Source of the DNA: CAZGAH01 sp964523295
Lineage (GTDB): Bacteria; Desulfobacterota; Desulfovibrionia; Desulfovibrionales; Desulfovibrionaceae
DNA: 55,844 nt
Direction of reading: 5' to 3'
NCBI GenBank assembly: GCA_964523295.1
Contig: CAZGAH010000020.1
Location: 1-55,844 of the forward strand
The notes under the pieces were generated by a model. The model ran no database searches. It worked only from the letters and a program-made list of their open reading frames with translations, and was not told the DNA's origin. How positions within the stretch are numbered: the first letter of the stretch is position 1; each line of letters opens with the position of its first letter. Position numbers and translations under genes: made by a program. Below are positions 27,633 through 37,755 of the stretch, one piece after another.

Positions 27633-28180
27633 CCGGGAACATTGTCGCACGGCGCTACGCCCGGGCGCTCTTCGCCATCGGCAAAGAACAGGGCCTGGCT
27701 GCGCTGGAGACTTTCGGCAAGGATCTGAGCGGACTTGCGGAGATCATCGCACAGTCGCCGCAGCTGCTCAAAGTGCTCCGCAACCCGCTTTTCTCCGTTG
27801 AGGAGAAGAAGAGTGTGGTCGGCAAGCTGCTCGCTAAGCTTGCCCCCAGCGGAATGATCGTCAACTTTTGCAATCTTCTGGCGGATAAAGAGCGTTTGGC
27901 GTATCTGCCTGAGATGGCTGCGGAATTCAATACGCTTCTCGACGCGGAGAAGGGGGTTGTCCGTGGTGAACTGATAACGGCGATTGCGCTGGATGCCGCG
28001 AAGCAGGATTCCGTGAAAACGGCGCTGGAAAAACAGGCCGGCCGGAAGCTTATCCTTGATTTCAGTTCCAATCCCGCAATTCTGGGCGGCGTGGTGCTGA
28101 AGGTCGGGGATCTGGTCATGGATGCAAGCCTCAAGGCGCAGCTCGATATTTTGAAAGAAAACATCAAGAGGGGTGAATAG
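27629..28180 (+). CDS. atpH: ATP synthase F1 subunit delta
   Basis: A 183-residue OSCP/delta subunit that caps F1 and holds the peripheral stalk. It starts at TTG 27629, overlapping the b stop codon by 4 bases. The N-terminal helical domain has VARRYARALFAIGKEQG and the region LLKVLRNPLFSVEEK. The conserved C-terminal signature is seen in NPAILGGVVLKVGDLVMDASLKAQL. It is followed within 5 bases by atpA. Confidence 0.95.
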   Translation: MTGNIVARRYARALFAIGKEQGLAALETFGKDLSGLAEIIAQSPQLLKVLRNPLFSVEEKKSVVGKLLAKLAPSGMIVNFCNLLADKERLAYLPEMAAEFNTLLDAEKGVVRGELITAIALDAAKQDSVKTALEKQAGRKLILDFSSNPAILGGVVLKVGDLVMDASLKAQLDILKENIKRGE

Positions 28181-28184
28181 GGCC

Positions 28185-29693
<1,509 letters not shown>

Positions 29694-29708
29694 GGCGGGA
29701 GATAATAA

Positions 29709-30590
29709 ATGGCATCTCTCAGAGACGTTAAACGGAAGATCGAAGGGATCAAGAAGACCAAGCAGATAACCAAGGCCATGTACATGGTGGCCTCGGCCAA
29801 GCTGCGTGGCGCCCAGTCCCGCATCGAACGCTTCCGTCCCTATTCTGACAAGTTCTATGACATGCTCTCCGACTTGGCCGGCAAGGCTGAGGAAGGCGCA
29901 CATCCGTTGCTGGAAAAACGCTCGGAGATCAAGACTGTCGGCATTGTCCTCATCACGTCTGACCGGGGACTCTGCGGCAGTTTCAATACCAACCTCATCA
30001 ACATGGCCAGCAAGCTCGCCGCGGCGAAAACCGCGGAAGGCAAGCAGGTCAAGTTCATCTGTGTAGGCAAAAAGGCCCGTAATGCCTTTCGCAAGAGCGA
30101 TTACGCGCTGATCAGCGACCATGTTGACAAGATGGGCTCTTTCGACTTCTCCCTGGGCAATCTGGTCGGCATGGAAGTCATCAACGCCTACCTGGCCAGG
30201 GAGCTCGACGAAGTACACATCATCTTCGGCCAGTTTGTCAGCATGGCCAGACAGACGCCGGTCAACCGTCAGATATTGCCCATGGTTGCGGAAGAAAAAT
30301 CCGCTGCCGACGCTGCTGACGGGTCTTCCAGCGAGTACATCTACGAGCCCGAGGTCGTCGGCCTGCTCGCCGAACTGTTGCCCCGCTTCATCAAGGTGCA
30401 GGTCTATCGCGGCATGCTCGACACCTCCGCCAGCGAGCACGCTGCGCGCATGGCGGCCATGGACAACGCCACCAGGTCTTGCGACGACATGGCCACGGCG
30501 CTGACCCTGGTATACAACAAGACCAGACAGGCCGCTATCACCCGTGAACTGATGGATATCGTCGGCGGCGCGGAAGCGCTGAAAGGATAA
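29709..30590 (+). CDS. atpG: ATP synthase F1 subunit gamma
   Basis: The central rotor shaft, 293 residues. The N terminus RKIEGIKKTKQITKAMYMVA forms the long helix entering the alpha/beta hexamer. The middle domain includes ITSDRGLCGSFNTNLI. The C-terminal helix ends with SEHAARMAAMDNATRSCDDM and the conserved RQAAITRELMDIVGGAEAL. The start follows GGGAG. It is co-transcribed with atpA (15 bases apart) and atpD. Confidence 0.97.
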   Translation: MASLRDVKRKIEGIKKTKQITKAMYMVASAKLRGAQSRIERFRPYSDKFYDMLSDLAGKAEEGAHPLLEKRSEIKTVGIVLITSDRGLCGSFNTNLINMASKLAAAKTAEGKQVKFICVGKKARNAFRKSDYALISDHVDKMGSFDFSLGNLVGMEVINAYLARELDEVHIIFGQFVSMARQTPVNRQILPMVAEEKSAADAADGSSSEYIYEPEVVGLLAELLPRFIKVQVYRGMLDTSASEHAARMAAMDNATRSCDDMATALTLVYNKTRQAAITRELMDIVGGAEALKG

Positions 30591-30608
30591 CTAAGGGAGC
30601 AGAATGAA

Positions 30609-32015
30609 ATGAGTGCCACCAATCTTGGTAAAATCTCGCAGGTCATCGGCGCCGTCGTGGACGTCGAATTCCAGGAGGGCCATCTGCCGCACATTCTCAA
30701 CGCCCTCATCATCGCGAATCCGAACAACGTCGACGCCCCTGAGCTGATCGTCGAAGTCGCGCAGCATCTGGGTAACAACATCGTCCGCACCATCGCCATG
30801 GATTCCACCGATGGTCTGGTGCGCGGCATGCCCGCCACCGATACCGGCAACCCCATCATGGTACCGGTCGGAAAGGCCTCCCTGGGCCGTATCATGAACG
30901 TCATCGGCAAGCCCGTGGATGAGCTCGGCCCCATCAAGGCTGATAAGATGCTGCCGATCCACCGCGAAGCCCCCACGTTCATCGAACAGAACACCTCGGT
31001 CGAGCTGCTCGAAACCGGCGTCAAGGTTATCGATCTGCTCATCCCCTTCCCCAAGGGCGGCAAGATGGGCCTCTTCGGCGGCGCCGGCGTGGGCAAGACC
31101 GTTATTCTCATGGAGATGATCAACAACATCGCCAAGCAGCACGGCGGCATCTCCGTGTTCGCCGGTGTTGGCGAGCGCACCCGCGAGGGTAATGACCTTT
31201 ACTATGAAATGAAACACGCCGGCGTTCTCGAGAAAGCCGGCCTTATCTACGGCCAGATGAACGAGCCTCCGGGAGCCCGCGCCCGCGTGGCCTTGACCGC
31301 TCTGGCCTGCGCCGAGTACTTCCGCGACGAGGAAGGCCAGGATGTGTTGCTCTTCATCGACAACATCTTCCGTTTCACCCAGGCCGGCTCCGAGGTCTCC
31401 GCACTCCTCGGCCGTATGCCCTCCGCGGTCGGTTATCAGCCCACTCTGGGCACCGACCTTGGCGAACTCCAGGAGCGCATCACCTCCACGACCAAGGGTT
31501 CGATCACTGCCGTCCAGGCCGTCTACGTCCCTGCAGACGACTTGACCGACCCCGCACCGGCAACCACCTTCTCCCATCTTGACGGCACGCTCGTTCTTTC
31601 CCGTCAGATCGCGGAGTTGGGCATCTATCCCGCCGTTGACCCGCTCGACTCCACGTCGCGTATCCTCGATCCCCTCGTTCTCGGAAACGAGCACTACGGA
31701 ACGGCGCGCGAAGTGCAGATGGTGCTCCAGAAGTACAAAGATCTTAAGGACATCATCGCCATTCTGGGCATGGACGAACTCTCCGACGATGACAAGCTCG
31801 TCGTCGCCCGGGCCAGGAAGATTCAGAGCTTCCTTTCACAGCCCTTCCACGTCGCCGAAGCCTTCACCGGCAAGGCCGGTCGGTACGTCAAGCTGGCCGA
31901 CACCATCAAAGGCTTCCGGGCCATCCTCGACGGCAAGCATGACGACATCCCAGAAAGCGCTTTCTACATGGTGGGCGGCATTGAAGAGGCCCTGGAAAAG
32001 GCCAAACAAGGCTAA
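30609..32015 (+). CDS. atpD: ATP synthase F1 subunit beta
   Basis: The catalytic subunit, 468 residues, from ATG 30609. Motifs are GKISQVIGAVVDVEF at the N terminus, Walker A GGAGVGKT near residue 157, GERTREGNDLYYEMK with the catalytic Glu and Arg, Walker B VLLFIDNIFRFTQAGSE, and the signature PAVDPLDSTSR. An ATG at 30604 opens only a two-codon frame (ATG AAA TGA) and is not the start. Confidence 0.98.
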   Translation: MSATNLGKISQVIGAVVDVEFQEGHLPHILNALIIANPNNVDAPELIVEVAQHLGNNIVRTIAMDSTDGLVRGMPATDTGNPIMVPVGKASLGRIMNVIGKPVDELGPIKADKMLPIHREAPTFIEQNTSVELLETGVKVIDLLIPFPKGGKMGLFGGAGVGKTVILMEMINNIAKQHGGISVFAGVGERTREGNDLYYEMKHAGVLEKAGLIYGQMNEPPGARARVALTALACAEYFRDEEGQDVLLFIDNIFRFTQAGSEVSALLGRMPSAVGYQPTLGTDLGELQERITSTTKGSITAVQAVYVPADDLTDPAPATTFSHLDGTLVLSRQIAELGIYPAVDPLDSTSRILDPLVLGNEHYGTAREVQMVLQKYKDLKDIIAILGMDELSDDDKLVVARARKIQSFLSQPFHVAEAFTGKAGRYVKLADTIKGFRAILDGKHDDIPESAFYMVGGIEEALEKAKQG

Positions 32016-32035
32016 CCGACATCGAGGAGTCCGTC

Positions 32036-32449
32036 ATGGAAAAGTCGCTTAAACTCGAAGTAGTCACTCCGGACAAGCTGGTCGTCAGCGATACGGTGGA
32101 CTACGTCGGCGCGCCCGGCTACGAAGGTGAGTTCGGCGTCCTGCCCAGTCACGTCCCCTTCTTGTCCGCGTTGCAGATCGGCAACCTGTATTACAAGAAG
32201 AACGGCAAGACCCACTACATCTTCATCTCGGGAGGCTTCGCCGAGGTCTCCAACAACACGGTGACCATTCTGGCCGAGAGTGCGGAAAAAGCCGAGGAGA
32301 TCGATCTCGAGCGCGCGCGCAAGGCCAAGGAACGCGCTGAACTCCGCTTGCAGAACCAGCGCGAGAAGGTCGACAACGCCCGGGCCCAGGCCGCCCTGCA
32401 TCGCGCCATCGCCCGGCTCAGAGCCGCAGGCCAGACAGGACACGCCTAG
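32036..32449 (+). CDS. atpC: ATP synthase F1 subunit epsilon
   Basis: A 137-residue rotor subunit and F1 inhibitor. The beta-sandwich N-terminal domain has LEVVTPDKLVVSDTVDYVGAP, GEFGVLPSHVPFLSAL and FISGGFAEVSNNTVTILAE. The C-terminal helical hairpin (about 85-137) is Arg/Ala-rich. It is the last gene of the operon; a GC-rich hairpin follows 33 bases after the stop. No a or c subunit gene is in the window, so these must lie elsewhere. Confidence 0.96.
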   Translation: MEKSLKLEVVTPDKLVVSDTVDYVGAPGYEGEFGVLPSHVPFLSALQIGNLYYKKNGKTHYIFISGGFAEVSNNTVTILAESAEKAEEIDLERARKAKERAELRLQNQREKVDNARAQAALHRAIARLRAAGQTGHA

Positions 32450-32482
32450 TCTGACCAGCTGTCTTCACGACTATACACAACA

Positions 32483-32504
32483 AGGGGGAGCTTCGGCTCC
32501 CCCT
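32483..32504 (+). terminator. Terminator of the ATP synthase operon
   Basis: A 9-bp stem AGGGGGAGC with a TTCG loop and its complement, then a weak T tract (GCTGTTT). Its position after atpC supports a terminator. Confidence 0.8.
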
Positions 32505-33088
32505 GCTGTTTAGCGTGTCTTCTTTCTTAAAGACAGGGTGTTGTATCCTAAAAGGTTTTTCAAATTTTTTAAATAATGCTAACCAGAAGCGCTAGCAAAA
32601 AAAACGAAAAATAATAGTTTTGTTTTTAATTTTCTAAACAATATATTTTTAAGCTGTTGTAAACAGCGACTGGCCGATTGGGCAAAAAGCTTTACTCTGT
32701 GTTGTTGAAAGTCGATTGGACCGGTCATTTGCTCGAACTTCGTTACATCGTCACCATTTTCGATACGACATGTATGCCAGCAGAGAGATCCAAACTCAGC
32801 GGTTTAAGTTCGAGAACAATGCAATGGCCATTCTCTATTTGTCAAAGCCTGCCCGGCAACCCGACCAAGGAGGTCAATCGAGTAGTCTCGCGCTCGATTT
32901 CGTGCTTGAAAGGCAGGCCAAGGGCAGGCTCGTTTTACCGCGTTGATATAGTTCGTTTTCCCAAAAAACCACTCTATCCTCTTGTTCTTGTGTGCGTAAT
33001 TGTGGTTAATAATTACTGATTGTTCTTTATGGAAATTTATGTTTGCATGATGTATTGCAGATGCTTCCCTGGTTTATCGCTACGCATG
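32505..33088. other. Gene-free AT-rich intergenic region
   Basis: The first half is visibly AT-rich compared with the neighbours. A 76-codon frame (32716-32946) exists but has no ribosome site and no recognisable family; I do not call it. No RNA gene or repeat was recognised. It may be scar from the nearby mobile elements. Confidence 0.4.
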
Positions 33089-34519
33089 TCATCGTTGCGT
33101 GGGTTTGCGCTCGTCTGCATTCTCGTCCCTAAATACTGAAAGGCGGTAGCGGATGAGCAACGGAATGGCCTGTTCGATGATCCAGGCCGGATCCCAGCTG
33201 ACGTTTTCCAGACGTTGCGCTGGGCCGCCTTGCCGGAGCGCGATACGGCCCTCGCCGTAGACCTGCCTGGAGTAGGCCATGTACGGCAGGCTGGCCTGAC
33301 CTCGCCAGAAACTCGCGCCGACCATGAGCACGGCCGCCAGTCCGCACGCTATCGAAAGCCGCCGAGCCTGTCCGCCTCTTCGCCACAGACGAGGCCCTTG
33401 CGCGGCCAGCATGGCCAGGACAGCGCTCCAGATCAGCATGGACGTGGTCGCGTAGCGCGAGGAACTGGCCTGCCAGACGCCGAACCCGGCGCGGCCCAGC
33501 GCGGTCATCAGCGCGCAGCCGAGGCCGTAGAGCCCCAGCAGAAGGAAGAACCAATCAGGCTCCTCCTGTTCGCTCCGGGGCGCAGAAAATGGGAGAATTC
33601 GGAAAGCGGGACGGAAAAAGAGCCCCAGGCCGCAGAGTCCCAGACCGCCGACCGCGACCCACAGCCAGGATTCCGTGGCCATCGGGCTCAGTATACCGGC
33701 CACGAAGAGCAGCAAATAACGCACGACGTCCGTAGGCGATTTGGCCAGGGCGCCGACTCCGGCATGATGCCCGGGAGTTGCGTAGCCGTGAAGATACCAT
33801 GCCAGAAAGGCGACGAAGAGCACGGTCCAGAAGCCGGCATAGCGCAAGGCGCGTCTGCGTTGTGCCGGATCCAGGGCGCGCAGCAGCAGTAATGCCAGCG
33901 TTGCCAGCCAGTAGGCCGCACCGCCGCCCATGGAGAGCATGGCCAACGCGGCGCAGAGCGCCTGACCTGCCAGCAGGCCCGGCGTCAGCTTTGGCCGGGA
34001 AAAGAGCCAGGCGCCGAGCGTCACAGCCAGCAGATTCATGTACCATTGGAGCTGGAATCCCCACAGCCAGTTTTCATGCTGGCGTAGCGAGAAAAACAGC
34101 CAGGCCAGGCCAACGCACAGCCAAGGCGTCGTCCGACCGTAGCGTGCGCGGCCGTGCAGCACCTGCGCGACGGCGATCATCCAGGCCAGCAGCGCCGTAA
34201 GGACGCTCGCCGCCATTTCCCAGCGCGTATCCCATCCCGACGCGACGCCTAGTGCAAGAAAGACTAGTCTGGGCAGCACGAGCCGGTGTTCATTATGCTG
34301 GGCCCATATATCCGGCCAGGTCAATGTGTTCTGATACCACTTCTCGAAGATCGGCACCATCGACCAGGCGTCCCAAACCGGAACGTCCACCCCGTAGCGC
34401 CAGACGCCGTGGAGCAGAACGAACAACGCCCCCAGACAGAGCATTGCCGCTGCCAGGGTTGTCAGCCTGCCCCATTGTTTATCCACCACGTTGTCCGCTC
34501 CCGAATCTGTCCGACGCAC
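33089..34519 (-). CDS. Polytopic membrane protein, possible GT-C-type glycosyltransferase
   Basis: A 476-residue integral membrane protein with about ten hydrophobic segments. GTG 34519 lies 7 bases after GGAGG, supporting this start. The first loop carries DVPVWDAWSMVPIFEKWYQN and then WAQHNEHRLVLPRL, an acidic and polar loop pattern like that in GT-C fold enzymes that use lipid-linked sugars, though no named family is certain. The second outward loops hold WYLHGYATPGHH. The C terminus is a soluble tail rich in Arg. Substrate and partner are unknown; it is a lone gene beside the mobile island. Confidence 0.6.
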   Translation of the reverse strand: MRRTDSGADNVVDKQWGRLTTLAAAMLCLGALFVLLHGVWRYGVDVPVWDAWSMVPIFEKWYQNTLTWPDIWAQHNEHRLVLPRLVFLALGVASGWDTRWEMAASVLTALLAWMIAVAQVLHGRARYGRTTPWLCVGLAWLFFSLRQHENWLWGFQLQWYMNLLAVTLGAWLFSRPKLTPGLLAGQALCAALAMLSMGGGAAYWLATLALLLLRALDPAQRRRALRYAGFWTVLFVAFLAWYLHGYATPGHHAGVGALAKSPTDVVRYLLLFVAGILSPMATESWLWVAVGGLGLCGLGLFFRPAFRILPFSAPRSEQEEPDWFFLLLGLYGLGCALMTALGRAGFGVWQASSSRYATTSMLIWSAVLAMLAAQGPRLWRRGGQARRLSIACGLAAVLMVGASFWRGQASLPYMAYSRQVYGEGRIALRQGGPAQRLENVSWDPAWIIEQAIPLLIRYRLSVFRDENADERKPTQR

Positions 34520-34627
34520 TTATCGCCTCCGGCCCTGATCCATAATCCCGCTGACGCGGAGACAGGGCATGGGCTTCTGCGTGCGAATGCCACGAATCAG
34601 CCTAGCCTCGCGTATTATCTGGTACTT

Positions 34628-34873
34628 TCATATCCACCAGTCCGTGCCGATGTAAAGACCCTGTCTGCCACGCGACATACCTACAATGTTGGGCAGCGGC
34701 AAGGGCGTTGCGGGTGTCTTGAAGCGGCGAATCCAGTAGCTGAGACCACTTTGCCTGATGCCATGTTCGCGACTATACCGCGACTGACTTACGCCGCTTG
34801 CCCGCCACGCTTCGACATGTGCGCACCAAAACATGACCCGCTCCCCCCTCTTGACTCTCTCCCTGCTCGCCAT
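34628..34873 (-). pseudogene. IS66-family accessory protein (TnpA/OrfA) fragment
   Basis: ATG 34873 has a good AGGAGGT. The first 60 residues contain FWCAHVEAWRASGVSQSRY, EHGIRQSGLSYWIRRFK, the DNA-binding start of IS66 TnpA. After PLPNIVG the sequence stops resembling the family and ends soon after, so the gene is cut. TnpB and the TnpC transposase are absent. Confidence 0.7.
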
Positions 34874-34951
34874 GGTTCACCTCCTGCGATGTTGGCGAAC
34901 AATGACATGAGCGAATGGGGAGATGGAAGAAGTACCCTATTGAACGCTTAC
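34628..34951 (-). mobile_element. IS66-type insertion sequence, left-end remnant
   Basis: The minus strand starts with GTAAGCG at base 34951, the conserved terminal inverted repeat of IS66 elements, followed by an untranslated leader and the TnpA fragment. The rest of the element is missing. The end abuts the group II intron remnant, so the IS probably inserted into that intron. Confidence 0.65.
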
Positions 34952-35183
34952 CGCGCTCCGGGCCAAGGGGTTGATCTACCTGTGAAGACTAAGCCGTCAA
35001 CTCCTTGCGAATGCCTGTGGCTGAGTGATCATCGGAGAGCCGTATGCGGGAAAACCGCACGTACGGTTCGATGAGGGGGCGCTGATGCGCCGAGACAGTC
35101 GCGGTAGACACGTAGGAGTCGCGTGCGACGAGGCGTCAAGAGAAGTCACCGGATGTCGAAGGCGGGTCAGCGCTCTACTCTAC
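34952..35183 (+). mobile_element. Group II intron 3' remnant with domain V
   Basis: The segment ends with the structured 3' part of a group II intron. Domain V is at 35037-35069: GAGCCGTATGCGG, a GAAA-type loop and CCGCACGTACGGTTC, containing the catalytic AGC triad. Downstream is the domain VI region up to a likely intron end near the TCTACTCTAC motif (about 35174-35183). The reverse transcriptase part and the 5' domains are lost at the IS66 junction. The exon beyond is the tyrosine recombinase frame. Confidence 0.75.
35037..35069 (+). ncRNA. Group II intron domain V
   Basis: A 33-nt hairpin with AGC triad, two-base bulge region and GNRA-like loop, matching bacterial group II intron domain V. 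Confidence 0.8.
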
Positions 35184-35184
35184 G

Positions 35185-35709
35185 ATGTCGCTTGACACCT
35201 GGGGGATCGAGTTCCTCTGGAGCCTGGGATGCAGACCCGGCGAGAGCGAATTATTGTCCTTGCGGTTCGAGCACGTTGATTGGGTAAACGCGACGATCCA
35301 GATTTACGGTCGCAAAACAAAGTCGAGACGGGTCATTCCGCTGTCTCAGGGGTTCATGGAACGTCTGCGTGAAAAAAGGGTGACCTTCAAGAGCGGATAC
35401 ATAATCGAGTATAAGGGGCAACCGGTCCGAAAATTTCTCAGGTCCTGGAGGACTGCCTGTAAACGAGCTGGGATCACTTATGAAACCGTGTTATACGATA
35501 TTCGGCATTTGTTCACCAGCACCCGGATACAACAAGGAGCTGATCTTGCGTCAGTTTCTCGCATCCTCGGACATTCATCCCCGGCGATGACAACTGGGGT
35601 TTATCTGCATGTTCTACCTGGTGCCATAAATGAAGCAGTCAAGAAGTTGCCCTGCCTGCCTATGAACCAGGCCGAGACCGAACCTGCCGAGAATTCCCCG
35701 CAAAGATAG
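35185..35709 (+). pseudogene. Tyrosine recombinase (integrase), catalytic domain only
   Basis: This 174-residue frame is the C-terminal catalytic part of a phage-type tyrosine recombinase. Visible residues are the first Arg in GCRPGESELLSL (residue 17), RKTKSRRVIPL (the Lys strand), YDIRHLFTS (second Arg; the usual His before it is Tyr here), ILGHSSPAMTT (His) and the nucleophile Tyr in GVYLHVLP. The N-terminal DNA-binding half is missing; the frame begins right at the group II intron end. It is probably inactive. Its last 69 bases recur at 37513-37581. Confidence 0.8.
35641..35709 (+). repeat. Direct repeat, copy A (recombinase 3' end)
   Basis: 69 bases repeated at 37513-37581 with few mismatches, covering the end of the recombinase gene to its TAG stop. 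The next 23 bases (35712-35734) also recur, at 37687-37709. Confidence 0.9.
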
Positions 35710-36047
35710 GATAGGTTATCCGACCGGTTCTCCGGGACAGATAAGGAGACAGCTGGCAAGCCGAGGTTCAATTGATTGGCGTTCCCTAAACTCTTTCTTG
35801 ACAAGACCTCTGCTTGCTGGTATAGAAATAATATCTAGGCAGATTGATATCAGATCAGGGAATTATATGTATTAAGAACTAATCTATTAAGAATTTGGAC
35901 TTTATTTATAATTTTCGCTACTAGGTTGGTTGTATATTTCTAAGTTTTTAAATTTTTTAATTTACGACGTTAGTAAGTTCTTTAGTTCAAAATTTATTAT
36001 TTATTTTTTAATTTTCTAGCTTAATTTATTGCATTGGAGGTGCCTAA
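35710..36047. other. Strongly AT-rich leader of the island gene
   Basis: No gene. After 35820 base composition drops sharply to mostly A and T, marking the edge of foreign DNA. The last bases hold the ribosome site GGAGGT for the next gene. Confidence 0.5.
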
Positions 36048-37391
36048 ATGCCTAATTTTAAATGTTTAATAAAAATGATGATTTGTTTTCTAATGGTTTT
36101 TGGTTTTCTGTGCTTTTCTTCATCGGTAGGCACTTGTTTTTTTGATTTCAGCGATGAAAAAAAAGAAATCAAAGATTTGTATGATAACGCTTTATCTTTT
36201 AATCCGAAAGGTCAAATAATGCCTTATGATTTGGGTTCAGCGTTTAATTTGGGGACAAAAACAACAGAAATACAACGAGATGTGCTAGAGAAAAAAATTA
36301 AAGATAAATATGTATTATGGTCTGTAGAGGTCTATGAAATTGAAAAGCTTAGTGAAAAAAAATATGTGGTATCCGTTCTTTTAACTGACAATTCTCCAGG
36401 AATGGCAATTGGAATTCTCATTATTAATGAAAAACACGATATTGACTACTTAATGAGTCTTCAAACAGGATCAAAGATTACTTTTTTCGGAAAAATTAAA
36501 AAAGTTTCAATGAGAAGTTTAGTTATCGACCCTGCGATAATTTTCGATGAAACTAACTATAATCAAATTTACCGTGAATCTAAAAGTGGTCAAAATCAAT
36601 CTTCCTCTCAAAATAAGAGCTTGGATCGTTCGATACCACAAGAGTCAAAGCCTATAGCGCAACCGAGTGCAGATCAACATGATAACGAAAGTGCAAGTTT
36701 TAAAGAAAACAATCAAGGAGAAGTTGATCTTGAAACAAAGGATTTAAATTCATATACTGGAGAGTATATTTTTCTAAGAAATGAAGATGGTGATTATAGC
36801 TATGCCTGCTTCACGGATGTAAATAAGAGTGTGCATTCATTTTTTTGCGATGAAGACATAAAGAAAAATTTCAAAAAAAATACTAAATATCTTTTAAAAA
36901 TTCAAGTGAGCAGTGTTTACATTCCTGAGGCGCAAGAAAGACACGAAATACATTCGATCGTAAATTATATTGATGCTGATACTTTGAGTAATTTAAAAAA
37001 TTCAGAAATTTTTAAATCGTTAGCTGCTTACAAATATAAAACTGATATAGACTTTGGTCCTAGCTCAACTGGCGACAATCAAAACAGCCTAGAAGTCTTA
37101 ATCTCATGCAATAAAGAGTTTATTTTAGATGCTTCATGCCCTAATTATAAGACAAATGAAAACGCTAGTAGTAATTTCAACAATTTCTATGAACTTGCCA
37201 TGCTAATTTCGATTTCATACAAAAATAAAAAACCAATAATAAACTATTTGGAATATTCACATTTTTGTGAAAATGCTCCACTTAAAGCTTTCCAAGATAA
37301 GGATGGATTCTTTTTGAATCAAATCAAAAAAAACGAATGGACTTTAAATTGCGACCAATTAACGGAAATTATAAGTCGGGGTTGTAATTAA
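36048..37391 (+). CDS. AT-rich island gene for a predicted secreted protein of unknown function
   Basis: A 447-residue protein whose DNA is roughly 30 percent GC by eye, far below the rest of the window. ATG 36048 follows GGAGGT by 7 bases. The N terminus is a clear signal peptide (KCLIKMMICFLMVFGFLCFS, about residues 4-25). A middle segment (about 95-165, GMAIGILIINEK, GSKITFFGKIKKVSMRSL) reads like a small beta-barrel/OB-type domain, and a similar pattern recurs later (NTKYLLKIQVSSVYIPEAQ). Between them is a Ser/Gln/Lys-rich linker. The C-terminal part has several cysteines (ISCNKEF, DASCPNY, HFCENA, LNCDQL). I recognise no family. It is flanked by two related recombinase remnants, so it is acquired cargo; a periplasmic or surface role is inferred from the signal peptide alone. 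Confidence 0.8.
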   Translation: MPNFKCLIKMMICFLMVFGFLCFSSSVGTCFFDFSDEKKEIKDLYDNALSFNPKGQIMPYDLGSAFNLGTKTTEIQRDVLEKKIKDKYVLWSVEVYEIEKLSEKKYVVSVLLTDNSPGMAIGILIINEKHDIDYLMSLQTGSKITFFGKIKKVSMRSLVIDPAIIFDETNYNQIYRESKSGQNQSSSQNKSLDRSIPQESKPIAQPSADQHDNESASFKENNQGEVDLETKDLNSYTGEYIFLRNEDGDYSYACFTDVNKSVHSFFCDEDIKKNFKKNTKYLLKIQVSSVYIPEAQERHEIHSIVNYIDADTLSNLKNSEIFKSLAAYKYKTDIDFGPSSTGDNQNSLEVLISCNKEFILDASCPNYKTNENASSNFNNFYELAMLISISYKNKKPIINYLEYSHFCENAPLKAFQDKDGFFLNQIKKNEWTLNCDQLTEIISRGCN

Positions 37392-37414
37392 TCGCTATTT
37401 CATCCTGTTAATAT

Positions 37415-37581
37415 CTCTGCGCACTATACTTGCGGTTGCTCGGTAATTCATCTTTGTGCTGACAACCGGGTTTTACTTACATGATCTGCTCGGTGCAGCC
37501 ACCGAAACAACGAACAAATTGCTCTGCCTGCCCATGCACCAGGCCGAGACCGAACCTGCCGATAATTCCCCGCAAAAATAG
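37415..37581 (+). pseudogene. Second, decayed tyrosine recombinase 3' end
   Basis: The bases here align with the end of the recombinase at 35185-35709, from the LGHSS region through the active Tyr segment to the stop, but with substitutions and at least one single-base deletion that breaks the frame. Only the last 69 bases (37513-37581) stay close to the first copy. Confidence 0.75.
37513..37581 (+). repeat. Direct repeat, copy B (recombinase 3' end)
   Basis: Copy of 35641-35709, ending in the same TAG. Together the two copies flank the AT-rich gene in direct orientation. Confidence 0.9.
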
Positions 37582-37686
37582 ATTAGAGCATCTTAACTTT
37601 GAAAAAGTTTAGATGCTCTTATGCAGTTCCCTGAAACAATGGGACATTGTTTCAGGGCAGAGCCTTGTTTCAAGGCGAAACTGCGC
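37582..37686. mobile_element. Structured 105-base insertion in the downstream repeat
   Basis: This block separates two sequences that lie almost side by side after copy A (recombinase stop and TAGGTTATCCG), so it is an insertion. It folds strongly. Hairpin 1 is 37586-37618 (GAGCATCT/AGATGCTC). An outer stem GCAGTT (37623-37628)/AACTGC (37679-37684) encloses a perfect 13-bp hairpin (37629-37657, CCCTGAAACAATG with loop GGA) and a small GCCTT/AAGGC hairpin. It has no coding capacity. It resembles a MITE or structured RNA element; the type is not known. Confidence 0.6.
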
Positions 37687-37755
37687 TAGGTTATCCGCCC
37701 GGTTCTCCGCAACGAAAAAGGGGTCACCGGACATGCCAGTAACCCCTTGAAATAC

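Noticed and set aside
32716..32946. 76-codon plus-strand frame after the ATP synthase operon
   Set aside because: No ribosome site, no recognisable motif, and it lies in degraded intergenic DNA.
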